Origin: Bradyrhizobium sp. SZCCHNS1050
Lineage (GTDB): Bacteria; Pseudomonadota; Alphaproteobacteria; Rhizobiales; Xanthobacteraceae
Reading direction: 5' to 3'
DNA length: 64,000 bases
Assembly (NCBI RefSeq): GCF_032484785.1
Contig: NZ_JAUETR010000001.1
Coordinates: 1,178,001-1,242,000 of the forward strand
Shown here: positions 34,443 to 42,798 of the stretch, piece by piece
Layout of the letters: each line of letters starts with the position of its first letter
How positions within the stretch are numbered: the first letter of the stretch is position 1
Program-made: the position numbers and the translations under genes
The notes under the pieces: generated by a model
What the model was told of the DNA's origin: nothing
What the model saw: only the letters and a program-made list of their open reading frames with translations
Databases searched by the model: none

Positions 34443-35443
34443 GGCGCGGGCTCGCCGGGCTGCAGGCGCGGACGCAGCGTGTCGAACGTCCTGGTGTCGT
34501 CGAGCCAATGTACCAGCGGCAGGATCATCCGCTGCAGCGCCAGCACGCCCGAGGTCGCCAGCAGCGCCGGCAGCGAGCCCGAGGGGATTTCGCGCAGCAG
34601 ATAGCGCCGAGCGGCGGCGAGATCGATCCGGCCGAGCTGCAGCAGGTCGTCGCCCCTGGTGTAGTCCAGCTCGCGCGCGCAGAAGCCGTTGTAGACGGCG
34701 TCGCGATGCTTCGGCGCATCGTCATACGTCTTCTTGAGCGCGTCGGAGCCGCCGGTATAGGCGTTGGTGATGACGAAGCGCTGTTCGTCGAACCCGGCCT
34801 CGTCGCCGACACCGAACACCGCGCGATGCGCCCGCATGATGCCGCGCGCGAGCTGAAGATGTGCAAAGCTCTGTCGGGCCTGCGGCAGCGGCGACGGATA
34901 GACGTCGGAGAAGGTCTCGCAGACCATGCCGGCCACCGCCGGCACCTGCGTGACGTTGGAGATCCATTTCGGCCGCAGCCCGTCGCGGACGAACAGCAGC
35001 AGCGTCGTGAGGCCGTAGAGCACGCCGGACAGGCCTTTGCCACGCGCTTCCGGATCGACCATGACCAATCCGAGATGGATCACCTGCTGGCTGTCGCCAT
35101 CGCGCTCGACCTGCATCACCGCGAGCGCATTGAAGGCGATCGGCCGGCCGCCCGCCTCCTCCGACACCACGGTGATGATGGCGCGCGCGAGCGGCTCGCG
35201 CGCTCCGGAGAAGATGCCGTAGGTGAGCTCGCCGGCGGGCAGCGTCTTGCCGGCAATGGTGCGGAGATCGGCGACGAGCGCCGCCAGCGCCGCATCGTCC
35301 AGGGTCGTGCCCGGGCTCTCGACGATGCGCGTGCGCAACTCCGCATGGGTGCGTAGCGACAGGTCCATCGCCTCCTGGCCGAGCGCGGTCAGCCAGAAGC
35401 CGATGCTGCGTCGGATACGCCCCACTGCTGCGACGATGTTCAT
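34439..35443 (-). CDS. GNAT-like acyltransferase-fold protein
   Basis: 334 residues. The central part shows a GNAT acetyl-CoA-loop-like segment (HLGLVMVDPEARGKGLSGVLYG, about 123-144), flanked by FNALAVMQVERDGDS and IMRAHRAVFGVGDEAGFDEQRFVITNAY. The N- and C-terminal parts are not recognised. It is translationally coupled to the membrane-protein gene that follows. The pair might modify a small molecule or lipid and transport or sense it, but this is speculation. Confidence 0.65.
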   Translation of the reverse strand: MNIVAAVGRIRRSIGFWLTALGQEAMDLSLRTHAELRTRIVESPGTTLDDAALAALVADLRTIAGKTLPAGELTYGIFSGAREPLARAIITVVSEEAGGRPIAFNALAVMQVERDGDSQQVIHLGLVMVDPEARGKGLSGVLYGLTTLLLFVRDGLRPKWISNVTQVPAVAGMVCETFSDVYPSPLPQARQSFAHLQLARGIMRAHRAVFGVGDEAGFDEQRFVITNAYTGGSDALKKTYDDAPKHRDAVYNGFCARELDYTRGDDLLQLGRIDLAAARRYLLREIPSGSLPALLATSGVLALQRMILPLVHWLDDTRTFDTLRPRLQPGEPAP

Positions 35444-35778
35444 GCCTCAACCTAGCACGGCGTGATCAGGAAGCGGCGCAGCCGGGATCACGGCCGCCCT
35501 GGCCGCCTTATGCCCTGGTGCTGTTAATTCACGATAACGACGCGGGACGGGGCGTGAGTGAGGGTAAACGCAGGTTGAACGACGTGAGCGGCGGACGCCT
35601 TCGCGCCCACCGCCTGCCGGCGCTGTCTCGCCGAAGTCGAAGCTTGCCCCGCAAACTTCCCCTCCCCCGGATTGCATCTTCGATGCAATCCGGCCTCTCC
35701 CCGCATCCGCCTTCGCTCGTCGAGCTACGGTGGACAAGAGCGGGGAGAGGCGAAGAGAGCGAGACGACTGCGGCCGCC
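35444..35778. other. Intergenic region with a perfect 12-bp hairpin
   Basis: About 335 bases without a gene. It contains CCGGATTGCATC-TTC-GATGCAATCCGG (35667-35693), a perfect hairpin set in GC-rich sequence, in the gap between the GNAT-like and YiaAB genes. A related TTGCATGCTCGATGCAATC motif is at about 5856-5872. Confidence 0.6.
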
Positions 35779-36054
35779 CTACGCTGCCTTCGACACCTCC
35801 ATCAGCAGGCGCTCGGCACGGGCGTCCTCGATGCGGTTGACGAGCTTGCCGCTCTCGTGGCGGTCGCGCAGCGTCTTGGTCAGGGTGACGCAGGTCTGCA
35901 CCAGCATGACGATGCCCATCGTCAGATAGCCCTTCATCCAGAGATCGATCGGCATGAAGAAGACGCCGAGAGCGACGAGGAAGGCGGAGGCAGCGAACGA
36001 GGCGTAGGAGAAGGTGATGAAGGCGCTGCTGTGCGGCTGGGTGTTCTGGTTCAT
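35779..36054 (-). CDS. YiaA/YiaB-family inner membrane protein
   Basis: 91 residues with two hydrophobic helices, ITFSYASFAASAFLVALGVFFM and YLTMGIVMLVQTCVTLTKTL, and a charged C-terminal tail. This is the YiaAB two-helix domain. It lies 60 bases downstream of pspA on the same strand, so a joint membrane-stress unit under the divergent TetR regulator is plausible. Confidence 0.85.
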   Translation of the reverse strand: MNQNTQPHSSAFITFSYASFAASAFLVALGVFFMPIDLWMKGYLTMGIVMLVQTCVTLTKTLRDRHESGKLVNRIEDARAERLLMEVSKAA

Positions 36055-36114
36055 GGTCGGCTCCTAGGATGACAATCAGGTTGGTTGATGCGTTTTGATC
36101 GGTTGTGACGAAAT

Positions 36115-36813
36115 TCAGTTCGCCGGTGCGGTGCGGCCGGCCTTCAGCCGCGCCAGCACGTCGTCGGCAGTGGTCTTGATGCGTGGGCCAAAGCCCTGCT
36201 CGGCGAGCTTCTCGGCCGTGGTGATCGGCCCCGTCGCGGCATCGAGCTCCATGAGCGCCTCGTCGGCGGCTTGCGCCTCGATCTGCCGCTCCCGCAGCCG
36301 TTTCAGCGTCGCTTCGGCCTCGGGCAGCGTGCACTCGTAAGGACGCGCCGCCTCGATGCCGCCGCGGCGCAGATTGCGCACGGCCTCGGAGGCGCGCGCA
36401 ATCCGCCGGCCGCGATCGAGCTCGGCAATGCGCGCCTCGGCGTTGGCGACATGTTTCTTCAGCCTGGTGATCTCGGTCGCGAACAGCGCCCGCGCCGTCC
36501 GCGCCGCGTCACGCTCGGCCTCGAGGCCGGCGATCGCCTGCGCCGCCTCGCGGGCCAGATCCTCGCGGCCGCCGTCGAGCGCCGCGGTGGCGCGCACCTC
36601 GAGATCGGTGATCCGCGCCAAGGTCGCCTCGAGCCGCCTGCCCTCCTGCTGGTCCTGCGCAATGGCCAGCGCCAGCGCGCGCTTGCTGCGATCGACGGCG
36701 GCGGCGGCGTCACGCAGCTGCTGATCCAGGATCACCAGCGCGGTCCGGTCCTGCAGCTCCTCCTCCGCGACGGCCACGGTGCCCCGAAACAGCGTGAGAA
36801 CGGTCTTGAACAT
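36115..36813 (-). CDS. pspA: PspA/IM30-family protein
   Basis: 232 residues, almost wholly alpha-helical coiled coil (DRSKRALALAIAQDQQEGRRLE, ITRLKKHVANAEARIAELDRG). The N terminus MFKTVLTLFRGTVAVAEEE fits the amphipathic helix that lets PspA bind stressed inner membranes. A GGGAG site precedes the ATG at 36813; the longer frame from 36879 crosses operator DNA. It is divergent from a TetR gene with three operator-like palindromes between them, rather than the sigma-54/PspF control of enterobacteria. Confidence 0.85.
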   Translation of the reverse strand: MFKTVLTLFRGTVAVAEEELQDRTALVILDQQLRDAAAAVDRSKRALALAIAQDQQEGRRLEATLARITDLEVRATAALDGGREDLAREAAQAIAGLEAERDAARTARALFATEITRLKKHVANAEARIAELDRGRRIARASEAVRNLRRGGIEAARPYECTLPEAEATLKRLRERQIEAQAADEALMELDAATGPITTAEKLAEQGFGPRIKTTADDVLARLKAGRTAPAN

Positions 36814-36829
36814 TGTGAACTCCCTGTTA

Positions 36830-36901
36830 TGAGCATCGCTCATGACGTTTCTTCTAGCGCAATCATGAGCGGCGCTCAAGAATTATTTTGAGCATCGCTC
36901 A
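36830..36901. promoter_or_regulatory. Three copies of a TGAGC-N3-GCTCA operator
   Basis: Perfect palindromes TGAGCATCGCTCA at 36830-36842, TGAGCGGCGCTCA at 36866-36878 and TGAGCATCGCTCA at 36889-36901 lie in the divergent pspA/TetR gap. Centre-to-centre distances are 36 and 23 bp. They are very likely sites of the adjacent TetR regulator and would control both genes. Confidence 0.75.
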
Positions 36902-36916
36902 ATATTTTGGTTAACA

Positions 36917-37534
36917 ATGTCCAAGACACTGGAAAGACGTGCAAAACAGCGCGAAGCCTTGATCGAGGCGGCCGAGCGGATGATCCGCACGCGGGGTCTC
37001 GCGGGTCTGAAGACGCGCGATCTCGCCCAGGAGATCGGCGTCGCCAATGGCGCGGTCTACAATCTCGTCGCCGACGTCGACGAACTGGTGCTGATGGTCG
37101 GATCACGCACCTTGGCGCGGCTCGACGCCGACCTGTCCGCAGCCGAGAGCGCGGGCCCTCCCGGCCCCGAGGCTGCGCTGGTGCGCATCGCGATCGCCTA
37201 TTGCGACTTCGCCGCCCACAATCTCGAGCTCTGGCGCGCGCTGTTCGAGCACCGCATGCCGCCCGAGAAGCCGCTGCCCGACTGGGCGATCGCCGACCAG
37301 ATGCACCTGTTCCGTCACATCCACCAGCCACTGGCGGCGTTGTTTCCACGGCGCTCTTTCGACGACATCAGCGTCACCGCGCGCAGCCTGTTCTCGGCCG
37401 TCCACGGCATGGTCGCGCTCGGCTTGGAGCAGAAGCTCATCGCTGTGCCGCTCGCGGCCTTGCGCGCGCAGATCGCGACCATGGTGAAGGCGATGGTGAC
37501 GGGACTGGTGGCGGAGGAGACGACCGGCCGGTGA
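36917..37534 (+). CDS. TetR-family transcriptional regulator (PspA locus)
   Basis: 205 residues. The N-terminal HTH is LIEAAERMIRTRGLAGLKTRDLAQEIGVANGAVYNLVADVDEL, typical of TetR proteins, and the C-terminal WHG-like ligand domain has YCDFAAHNLELWRALFEHRM. It probably represses itself and pspA-yiaAB through the three palindromes just upstream. The inducer is unknown. Confidence 0.9.
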   Translation: MSKTLERRAKQREALIEAAERMIRTRGLAGLKTRDLAQEIGVANGAVYNLVADVDELVLMVGSRTLARLDADLSAAESAGPPGPEAALVRIAIAYCDFAAHNLELWRALFEHRMPPEKPLPDWAIADQMHLFRHIHQPLAALFPRRSFDDISVTARSLFSAVHGMVALGLEQKLIAVPLAALRAQIATMVKAMVTGLVAEETTGR

Positions 37535-37920
37535 CGCGGAGCTCGGCGTCGGGCGCAGCGTCATCGGATGCTGATGCCAACAACAAGTCCGACTGCTTCA
37601 CGGCACTTCTCTCCTGCTTGCTGTCAGAGCCAATTTGCTGCCATGGCGGCGCGGCTCCCTCCTTGTTCAGCTGGAATTGACGGCGAGAACAAACAACCGC
37701 CCCATTGCTTCGCAGTATCATGCCGACGTTCGGACTTGTTCCAGACAACATGTCTGGAACTGCCGTTCCACCGACGCTCGACGACGAGTGTTAGTTCGTG
37801 TGACATGTGCAGATCTCGGCGCATGGCCACGCTCATCCGGCCGGCAGAACCTGCAGCGTATGCCGCGCGATCCAGAAAAAACTCCAACGAGTCCATGACG
37901 CGCGAGCCAAGGGGAAAATC
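37535..37920. promoter_or_regulatory. Gene-free region with a 23-bp dyad
   Basis: About 390 bases without a credible gene. It holds GTTCCAGACA-ACA-TGTCTGGAAC (37738-37760), a perfect dyad 160 bases upstream of the binding-protein gene, which could be an operator or hairpin. Confidence 0.5.
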
Positions 37921-39555
37921 GTGAGACATCTGCGTGCGCCCAATGACGACCGCGATCCGCCATTCCCGTCCGGCTACGACGACGGCCGGCGTCCGCTGTA
38001 TGAACAACCGTGGCGCGACGAGCACGATCGGCCTACCCCTGCTGAATTCGCGTCCCGTTACGGCGTGCAGGAGGTTCCTCCGCCGCCACGGGAACGGCGT
38101 CTCCTCGGCGCGTTGAGCATGATGGGGCTCGTGGCTGTTGCCGCGGGCGTGGCCGGCTTTGCAGCGACGAGACTTCCGACGCGGTGGACCGCTGCGCTCT
38201 CCGCCAAGAGCAGCGCGGCGGCGACAACGACGGCAACAGTCCCATCGCCGCCGGTCCAAGCCGCGCAGACCGTTGCGCCAGTCCAGGATACTCTCCGGAC
38301 CGGAGCGCTCGCGAGCGCCGCTCCGGCGGTCGCGCCGGACCAGAACGTGCCGCTGAGGGAGGACGACCGTGTGCCGAAGTTCGACACGCGAGTGGCCAAT
38401 GCCGCGTCGGCGCAGCCGACCAGCACGCGCGCCCCGGTCCAGGGCGTGACCGATACCGAAATCAGCTTCGGAATGGCGGCGCCGTTTTCCGGGCCGGCCA
38501 GGGAGATGGGCCATCAGCTCAAGCTCGGCATCGACCTCGCATTCGCTCAGGTCAACGAGGAAGGCGGTGTGCATGGCCGGCAGCTCAAGCTCTACACGGC
38601 CGATGATGCCTATGAGCCGACGCGGACGCTGAACGCGATGAAGGACCTTTACGAGCAGCACAAGGTGTTCGGATTCGTCGAGAACTACGGCAGTCCGACG
38701 GCCCTGATCTCGGTGCCGTACGCGCTCGAGCATCATGCGCTGTATTTCGGCGCCTTCACCGGGGCTCCTTCGCTTCGCCGCGATCCGCCGGACCGCTACG
38801 TCTTCAACTACCGCGCCGGCTACGCCGAGGAAGCCCATGCGCTCGTGAACTATCTCGTCAAGATCCGCAAGCTGCGTCCGCAGGAGATCGGAGTTCTCAC
38901 CCAGCAGGATGCCTATGGCGACGCGGGGTGGGAGGGCGTCAGCAGGGCGATGCACGGGCTGCGCGGCGGCGCGGGCGACGCCTTCCGCATGAGCTACAGC
39001 CGCAACACCGTCAATGTCGACGAGGCCGTCGCGCAACTGCGCCGGCAGAAGCATGCGATCAAGGCGGTGGTGCTGGTCGCCACCTTTCGCGCCGCGGCCA
39101 AGTTCATCGAGAAGACTCGCGATCTCTATCCGGACATGACCTACGCGACGATCTCCGGCGTCGGCAGCACCGGCCTCGCCAGTGAGCTGATGGTGCTCGG
39201 CCCGCGCTATGCGGACGGCGTCATCTGCACCCAGGTCACGCCGGCGGTCGACGGCTACGCCTCCGTCACCCTGAACTACAAGAAGGCGCTCGACAGATAT
39301 TTTCCGGGAGAGCCGGCGGATTACTCGTCCCTGGAAGCCTATCTCACCGCCAACATCCTGATCGAAGGGCTGCGCCGCGCCGGTCCCGCGGTGGACACGG
39401 AAACGCTGGTCGATGTCCTCGAATCGATGCAGAACTACGAGCTGGGCGTCGGATCGAAGGTGAGCTTCGGCCCCTCCGACCACCAGGCGCTGCACAAGGT
39501 CTGGGGCACGCAGCTCGACAAGTCCGGCCAGTATCACGCGATTGATCTCGAATAG
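37921..39555 (+). CDS. Membrane-anchored type I periplasmic-binding protein
   Basis: 544 residues. A charged cytoplasmic N terminus (RHLRAPNDDRDPPFP..) is followed by one membrane segment (LGALSMMGLVAVAAGVAGFAA, about 60-83), a long Ala/Pro-rich linker, and a branched-chain amino-acid-binding-like domain from about residue 175 (EISFGMAAPFSGPAREMG, YTADDAYEPTRTLNAMKDL, IGVLTQQDAYGDAGW, MTYATISGVGSTG). Classical binding proteins have a cleaved signal or lipobox instead. No permease or ATPase genes adjoin it, so it may be a sensor or an orphan receptor. The GTG at 37921 with AAGGGG upstream is preferred over the longer frame. Confidence 0.85.
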   Translation: MRHLRAPNDDRDPPFPSGYDDGRRPLYEQPWRDEHDRPTPAEFASRYGVQEVPPPPRERRLLGALSMMGLVAVAAGVAGFAATRLPTRWTAALSAKSSAAATTTATVPSPPVQAAQTVAPVQDTLRTGALASAAPAVAPDQNVPLREDDRVPKFDTRVANAASAQPTSTRAPVQGVTDTEISFGMAAPFSGPAREMGHQLKLGIDLAFAQVNEEGGVHGRQLKLYTADDAYEPTRTLNAMKDLYEQHKVFGFVENYGSPTALISVPYALEHHALYFGAFTGAPSLRRDPPDRYVFNYRAGYAEEAHALVNYLVKIRKLRPQEIGVLTQQDAYGDAGWEGVSRAMHGLRGGAGDAFRMSYSRNTVNVDEAVAQLRRQKHAIKAVVLVATFRAAAKFIEKTRDLYPDMTYATISGVGSTGLASELMVLGPRYADGVICTQVTPAVDGYASVTLNYKKALDRYFPGEPADYSSLEAYLTANILIEGLRRAGPAVDTETLVDVLESMQNYELGVGSKVSFGPSDHQALHKVWGTQLDKSGQYHAIDLE

Positions 39556-39819
39556 GCGGAATGGCTGAACTGGCTTGGGGCCGCGCTCTGCGCAGCGTGC
39601 CTGAGCGGGTTGCATTCATCGGCGGTTTCGGCCATATCGGTCGCATGATCAAGACTGAGACCTTGCACGCGAACACGTGGTGGCGCTCCATCTAGGAGCG
39701 GCACGGCCTCGTCATTGATTCGCCCGTCGCCGCCGTTCATCGGCCTGCGACGCGGTTCTTGTCATCAACAGCATCGAAGAGCTCGATCGAGCGGCGGTTC
39801 TCACTCCTGGAGAACCACG

Positions 39820-40713
39820 ATGCCTCTCTCAATGCCAGAACGTCCCGTCATCCTGACCGGCGACAGAACCACCGGCCCCCTGCACCTCGGCCACTATGTC
39901 GGCTCGCTGCAAAACCGCGTCGCGCTGCAATCGACGCATCGGCAATTCCTGCTGCTGGCCGATGCCCAGGCGCTCACGGACCACGCCCACGATCCGGCCA
40001 AGGTGAGCCGGAACATGCTGGAGATCGCGACCGACTATCTCGCCGTCGGCATCGATCCGGAGATGACGACCATCTGCCTGCAATCGCACCTGCCGGCGCT
40101 GGCCGATCTCACGCTGCTCTACATGAACTTCGTCACGGTGGCGCGGCTCGAGCGCAACCCGACCATCAAGGACGAGATCCAGGCGCGCGGCTTCGGCCGC
40201 GATATTCCGGCCGGCTTCCTGTGCTATCCCGTTGCGCAGGCCGCCGACATCACCGCCTTCAAGGCGACCATCGTGCCGGTCGGAGACGACCAGGCGCCGC
40301 TGATCGAGCAGACCAACGAGATCGTCCGCCGCATCAACCGCCAGGCGGGCACGGAAGTGCTCCCCGAGGCACGCGCACTGATCCCGAGCGTCGGACGCCT
40401 GCCTGGCGTGGACGGCAAGGCCAAGATGAGCAAATCGCAGGGCAACACGATTCCGCTCTCCGCCACCGCGGACCAGATTCGCGATGCCGTCCGCCGCATG
40501 TTCACCGATCCCGGCCACGTCAGGGCCGCCGATCCGGGCCGCGTCGAAGGCAATGTCGTCTTCACCTATCTCGACGCGTTCGACGACGATCATGCGGCGG
40601 TTGCGGACCTGAAGGCGCGCTACGTCCGCGGTGGCCTCGGCGACAGCGTCGGCCATCACGGACAGCGAAATCCTGCGGATCACCAAATCGGCCGCGCTGA
40701 GCGCCCTGCGTGA
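39820..40713 (+). pseudogene. trpS: Truncated tryptophanyl-tRNA synthetase (trpS'), fused out of frame to crp DNA
   Basis: The frame encodes a class I TrpRS from its start through HLGH (22-25), [13 protein letters not shown] and KMSKS (near 203-207). After RGGLGDS (near 40650) it leaves the family and ends 20 residues later in unrelated sequence. Some 60 C-terminal residues of a normal ~335-residue TrpRS are missing. The DNA after the junction reads, in another frame, as the end of a Crp/Fnr regulator. Both active-site motifs are intact, but the missing C-terminal helices make activity doubtful. An essential full-length trpS must exist elsewhere. A TGGAGAA site precedes the ATG. Confidence 0.8.
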
Positions 40714-41092
40714 GCAGCCGGCGTTCTCCGAGATCTTCGTTTCGCACATTCTCGCCCGCACGATCCGCGTCGAGGCCGATCTCATCGATCAGCTGTTCAA
40801 TTCGAGCGAGAAGCGCCTTGCGCGGGCGCTACTGCTGCTGGCCAATTTCGGCAATGACGGCAAGCCGCAGCGGGTCATCGCGAAGGTCAGCCAAGAGATG
40901 CTGGCCGACATGATCGGCACCACCCGCTCGCGCGTCAGTCACTTCATGAACAAGTTCCGCAAGCTGGGCTTCATCGACTACAACGGTCACCTCGAGATCA
41001 ACAGCTCCCTGCTGAACGTCGTCCTGCACGATCAGCCGCATATCGCAGGCGACAAGTCGGTCGGAGGCAAAGGTCCGCTGAAGAGCTTGTGA
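40631..41092 (+). pseudogene. Crp/Fnr regulator C-terminal fragment (crp')
   Basis: 154 codons matching only the last part of alphaproteobacterial Crp/Fnr proteins: the end of the cyclic-nucleotide-like domain ([20 protein letters not shown]), the dimer helix (HILARTIRVEADLIDQLFNSSEKRLARALLLL), and the HTH (SQEMLADMIGTTRSRVSHFMNKFRKLGF). The first ~80 residues are absent; instead the frame starts with a GTG inside the trpS end. It overlaps the trpS remnant by 83 bases, with GGCCTCGGCGACAGC shared at the joint. If translated it would be a DNA-binding domain without a sensor. Confidence 0.75.
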
Positions 41093-41170
41093 CCGGGCAT
41101 CGCGAGATCGAGCTGGGGCCGCCCTGCTCGGCTCGATCCACGCCACCATCACATCATTGCCACCGTCACA

Positions 41171-41917
41171 TCACTGCAGCTGACTGCGCACCGCCGTCGT
41201 AGGCGGCTGGAGAAACGCATCGAACCGCTGCTTGACGATGGCGTAGCATTCGCACGATGCTTTCTCGAGGCCGGGCCGGTCGAGCACCTGGATGGTGCCG
41301 CGACGATAGCTGATCAGGCCGGCCGCCTGCATGGATTGCGCGGCAAGCGTCACCGACTTGCGATTGGCCCCGAGAATCTGCGACAGGAACTCGTGCGTAT
41401 ACGGAAGCACCGCCCCTTCGGCCCGGTCGTGCATCATCAGCAGCCATCGGCAGATGCGCTCTTCGGTCGAATGCATGGCGTTGCAGGCCACCGTCTGCTG
41501 AACCTGGGACAGCAGCGTCTCCGAGTAGCTGACGAGAAGATTGCGCACATGTTCGCTGGAGTCGAACTCGTGCTGCAGCAGCTCGATCGGACACCGGACG
41601 GTATGCCCCTCGAGTTGAACGATGCAACGGTTGAAGGAGGCCCGGCTGTACATGGCGGCGAAGAGGCCGAAGGCGCCCTCGCGACCGATATTGGCCGTCT
41701 CGATGGCGTCGCCGTTCTCCAGCACGGTCAACAGCGACAACACCGATCCTCTCGGGAAATAGGCATGCCGGAGATGGCCGCCCGCCTCGCAGACCACGGC
41801 GCCGAGCTTGAAATCAACGGGCTCGAGGTGCGGCTCGATCCGGCCGCGGCTGTCCGGCGCCAGGGCATCGAGCAGCTGATTGCTCCGCAGATCGCGATCG
41901 GTTTGCGCCTTGATCAT
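41171..41917 (-). CDS. Crp/Fnr-family transcriptional regulator
   Basis: 248 residues. A cyclic-nucleotide-binding-like N-terminal domain (HAYFPRGSVLSLLTVLENGDAIETANIGREGAFG) is followed by the long dimer helix and a Crp HTH (THEFLSQILGANRKSVTLAAQSMQAAGLI). It has no FNR-type N-terminal cysteine cluster, so oxygen sensing by Fe-S is unlikely. Proteins of this shape often carry out stress or stationary-phase control in Bradyrhizobium; the ligand is unknown. The ATG at 41917 is chosen; the longer frame runs through non-homologous DNA. It is convergent with the crp' fragment. Confidence 0.88.
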   Translation of the reverse strand: MIKAQTDRDLRSNQLLDALAPDSRGRIEPHLEPVDFKLGAVVCEAGGHLRHAYFPRGSVLSLLTVLENGDAIETANIGREGAFGLFAAMYSRASFNRCIVQLEGHTVRCPIELLQHEFDSSEHVRNLLVSYSETLLSQVQQTVACNAMHSTEERICRWLLMMHDRAEGAVLPYTHEFLSQILGANRKSVTLAAQSMQAAGLISYRRGTIQVLDRPGLEKASCECYAIVKQRFDAFLQPPTTAVRSQLQ

Positions 41918-42107
41918 TCCAAAACTGACAAGCCACGATGAGGGACGGAGGCCACGGCGCAGAGGCGGCTGTCCGCGCCGTCGCCCCCGTTTCTTGGGCG
42001 CTCTCGACCGGCAAGTCTGAGCAAAATTGCTCACGAGCTCCCGCACGCAAGGCTTCCCCGCCGCGCCGCAACAACGGCCCTGCTCGCTCATCGCGCATCC
42101 GGCGATT

Positions 42108-42293
42108 TCACTGACTCGGATCGTCCGATTCCGCGCCGGGATTTCCGGCGGCCCGATCGGTCCAGAAGGCGGCCATCCGCAGGCAATGCGCCTGCAGGTC
42201 CGGATCGACGGCATCGCGCGCAAGTTGCGTGAAATCGGCCGCCAGACGCAGGCATTCACGAATGAAATTGAGGTCGTTGACGGATTCGGACAG
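42108..42293 (-). CDS. Small hypothetical protein with no standard start codon
   Basis: About 61 residues, from SESVNDLNFIRECLRLAADF to HCLRMAAFWTDRAAGNPG, a helical pattern I recall from short hypothetical proteins in Bradyrhizobium. No ATG, GTG or TTG lies at the expected start. A CTG at 42293 has AAGGGG 6 bases before it; the only standard-type start in frame is a TTG at 42413 with no ribosome site. The gene may use CTG or be decayed. Divergent to nothing; it lies upstream of the Crp/Fnr gene on the same strand. Confidence 0.4.
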   Translation of the reverse strand: MSESVNDLNFIRECLRLAADFTQLARDAVDPDLQAHCLRMAAFWTDRAAGNPGAESDDPSQ

Positions 42294-42798
42294 GACACAC
42301 CCCTTCGACGGGATCCATCTGTCACACGCCCCACGGCTCGCTGTCGGTGGGCCACACCACCGAGCGGCCCAAAAGAATGGCCGCCGAATGAGCGGATCTG
42401 GCCGGCGCGCCAACCCGGCCTGCCGCCCGGCTCAAGGCTGGCCGATCGCGCATATGGCGGTTTCCGTGAGGATGGTGCCGCCCACCCTCTGACGGGCTGC
42501 AAGAGCGCGCGTCGCGCCGCGGCGCCGGTGCCCGCTCTCCGTGGAAGGTCCTCTGGATGAGCGCGCGGGCACGGCAAGCGTCAGGTGCAACTGCCAAGCG
42601 CCCCCTCGACGCGAGCCGGGGCGCCTTTCGCCTCGATCCGGCTCGCGACGAATTGCGCTGCGGCAAACTGGACCATGTCCGCTTTTGCTCCGACTCCGGC
42701 CGGTGAACGGCAACACAATAGCCCTACAATATCAAATCGTAAGGAAGAGAGCCGCGGGGAATTTGTAGTCGGGGTGCGTTCTGTTTTGGAGAATCCGC
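42294..42798. other. Intergenic region before the sensor kinase
   Basis: About 500 bases with no gene I can defend. The stretch at 42700-42740 is relatively AT-rich (CACAATAGCCCTACAATATC) and probably holds the kinase promoter, but no clear box can be fixed. Confidence 0.35.

Noticed and set aside
35518..36072. A 184-codon frame over the YiaAB gene
   Set aside because: It is opposite a clear two-helix YiaAB protein and crosses a hairpin.
40224..40565. An antisense frame within the trpS remnant
   Set aside because: Shadow of the TrpRS reading frame, which carries KMSKS and HLGH.
42027..42560. A 177-codon frame opposite the small CTG-start gene
   Set aside because: No ribosome site and shadow-like composition.
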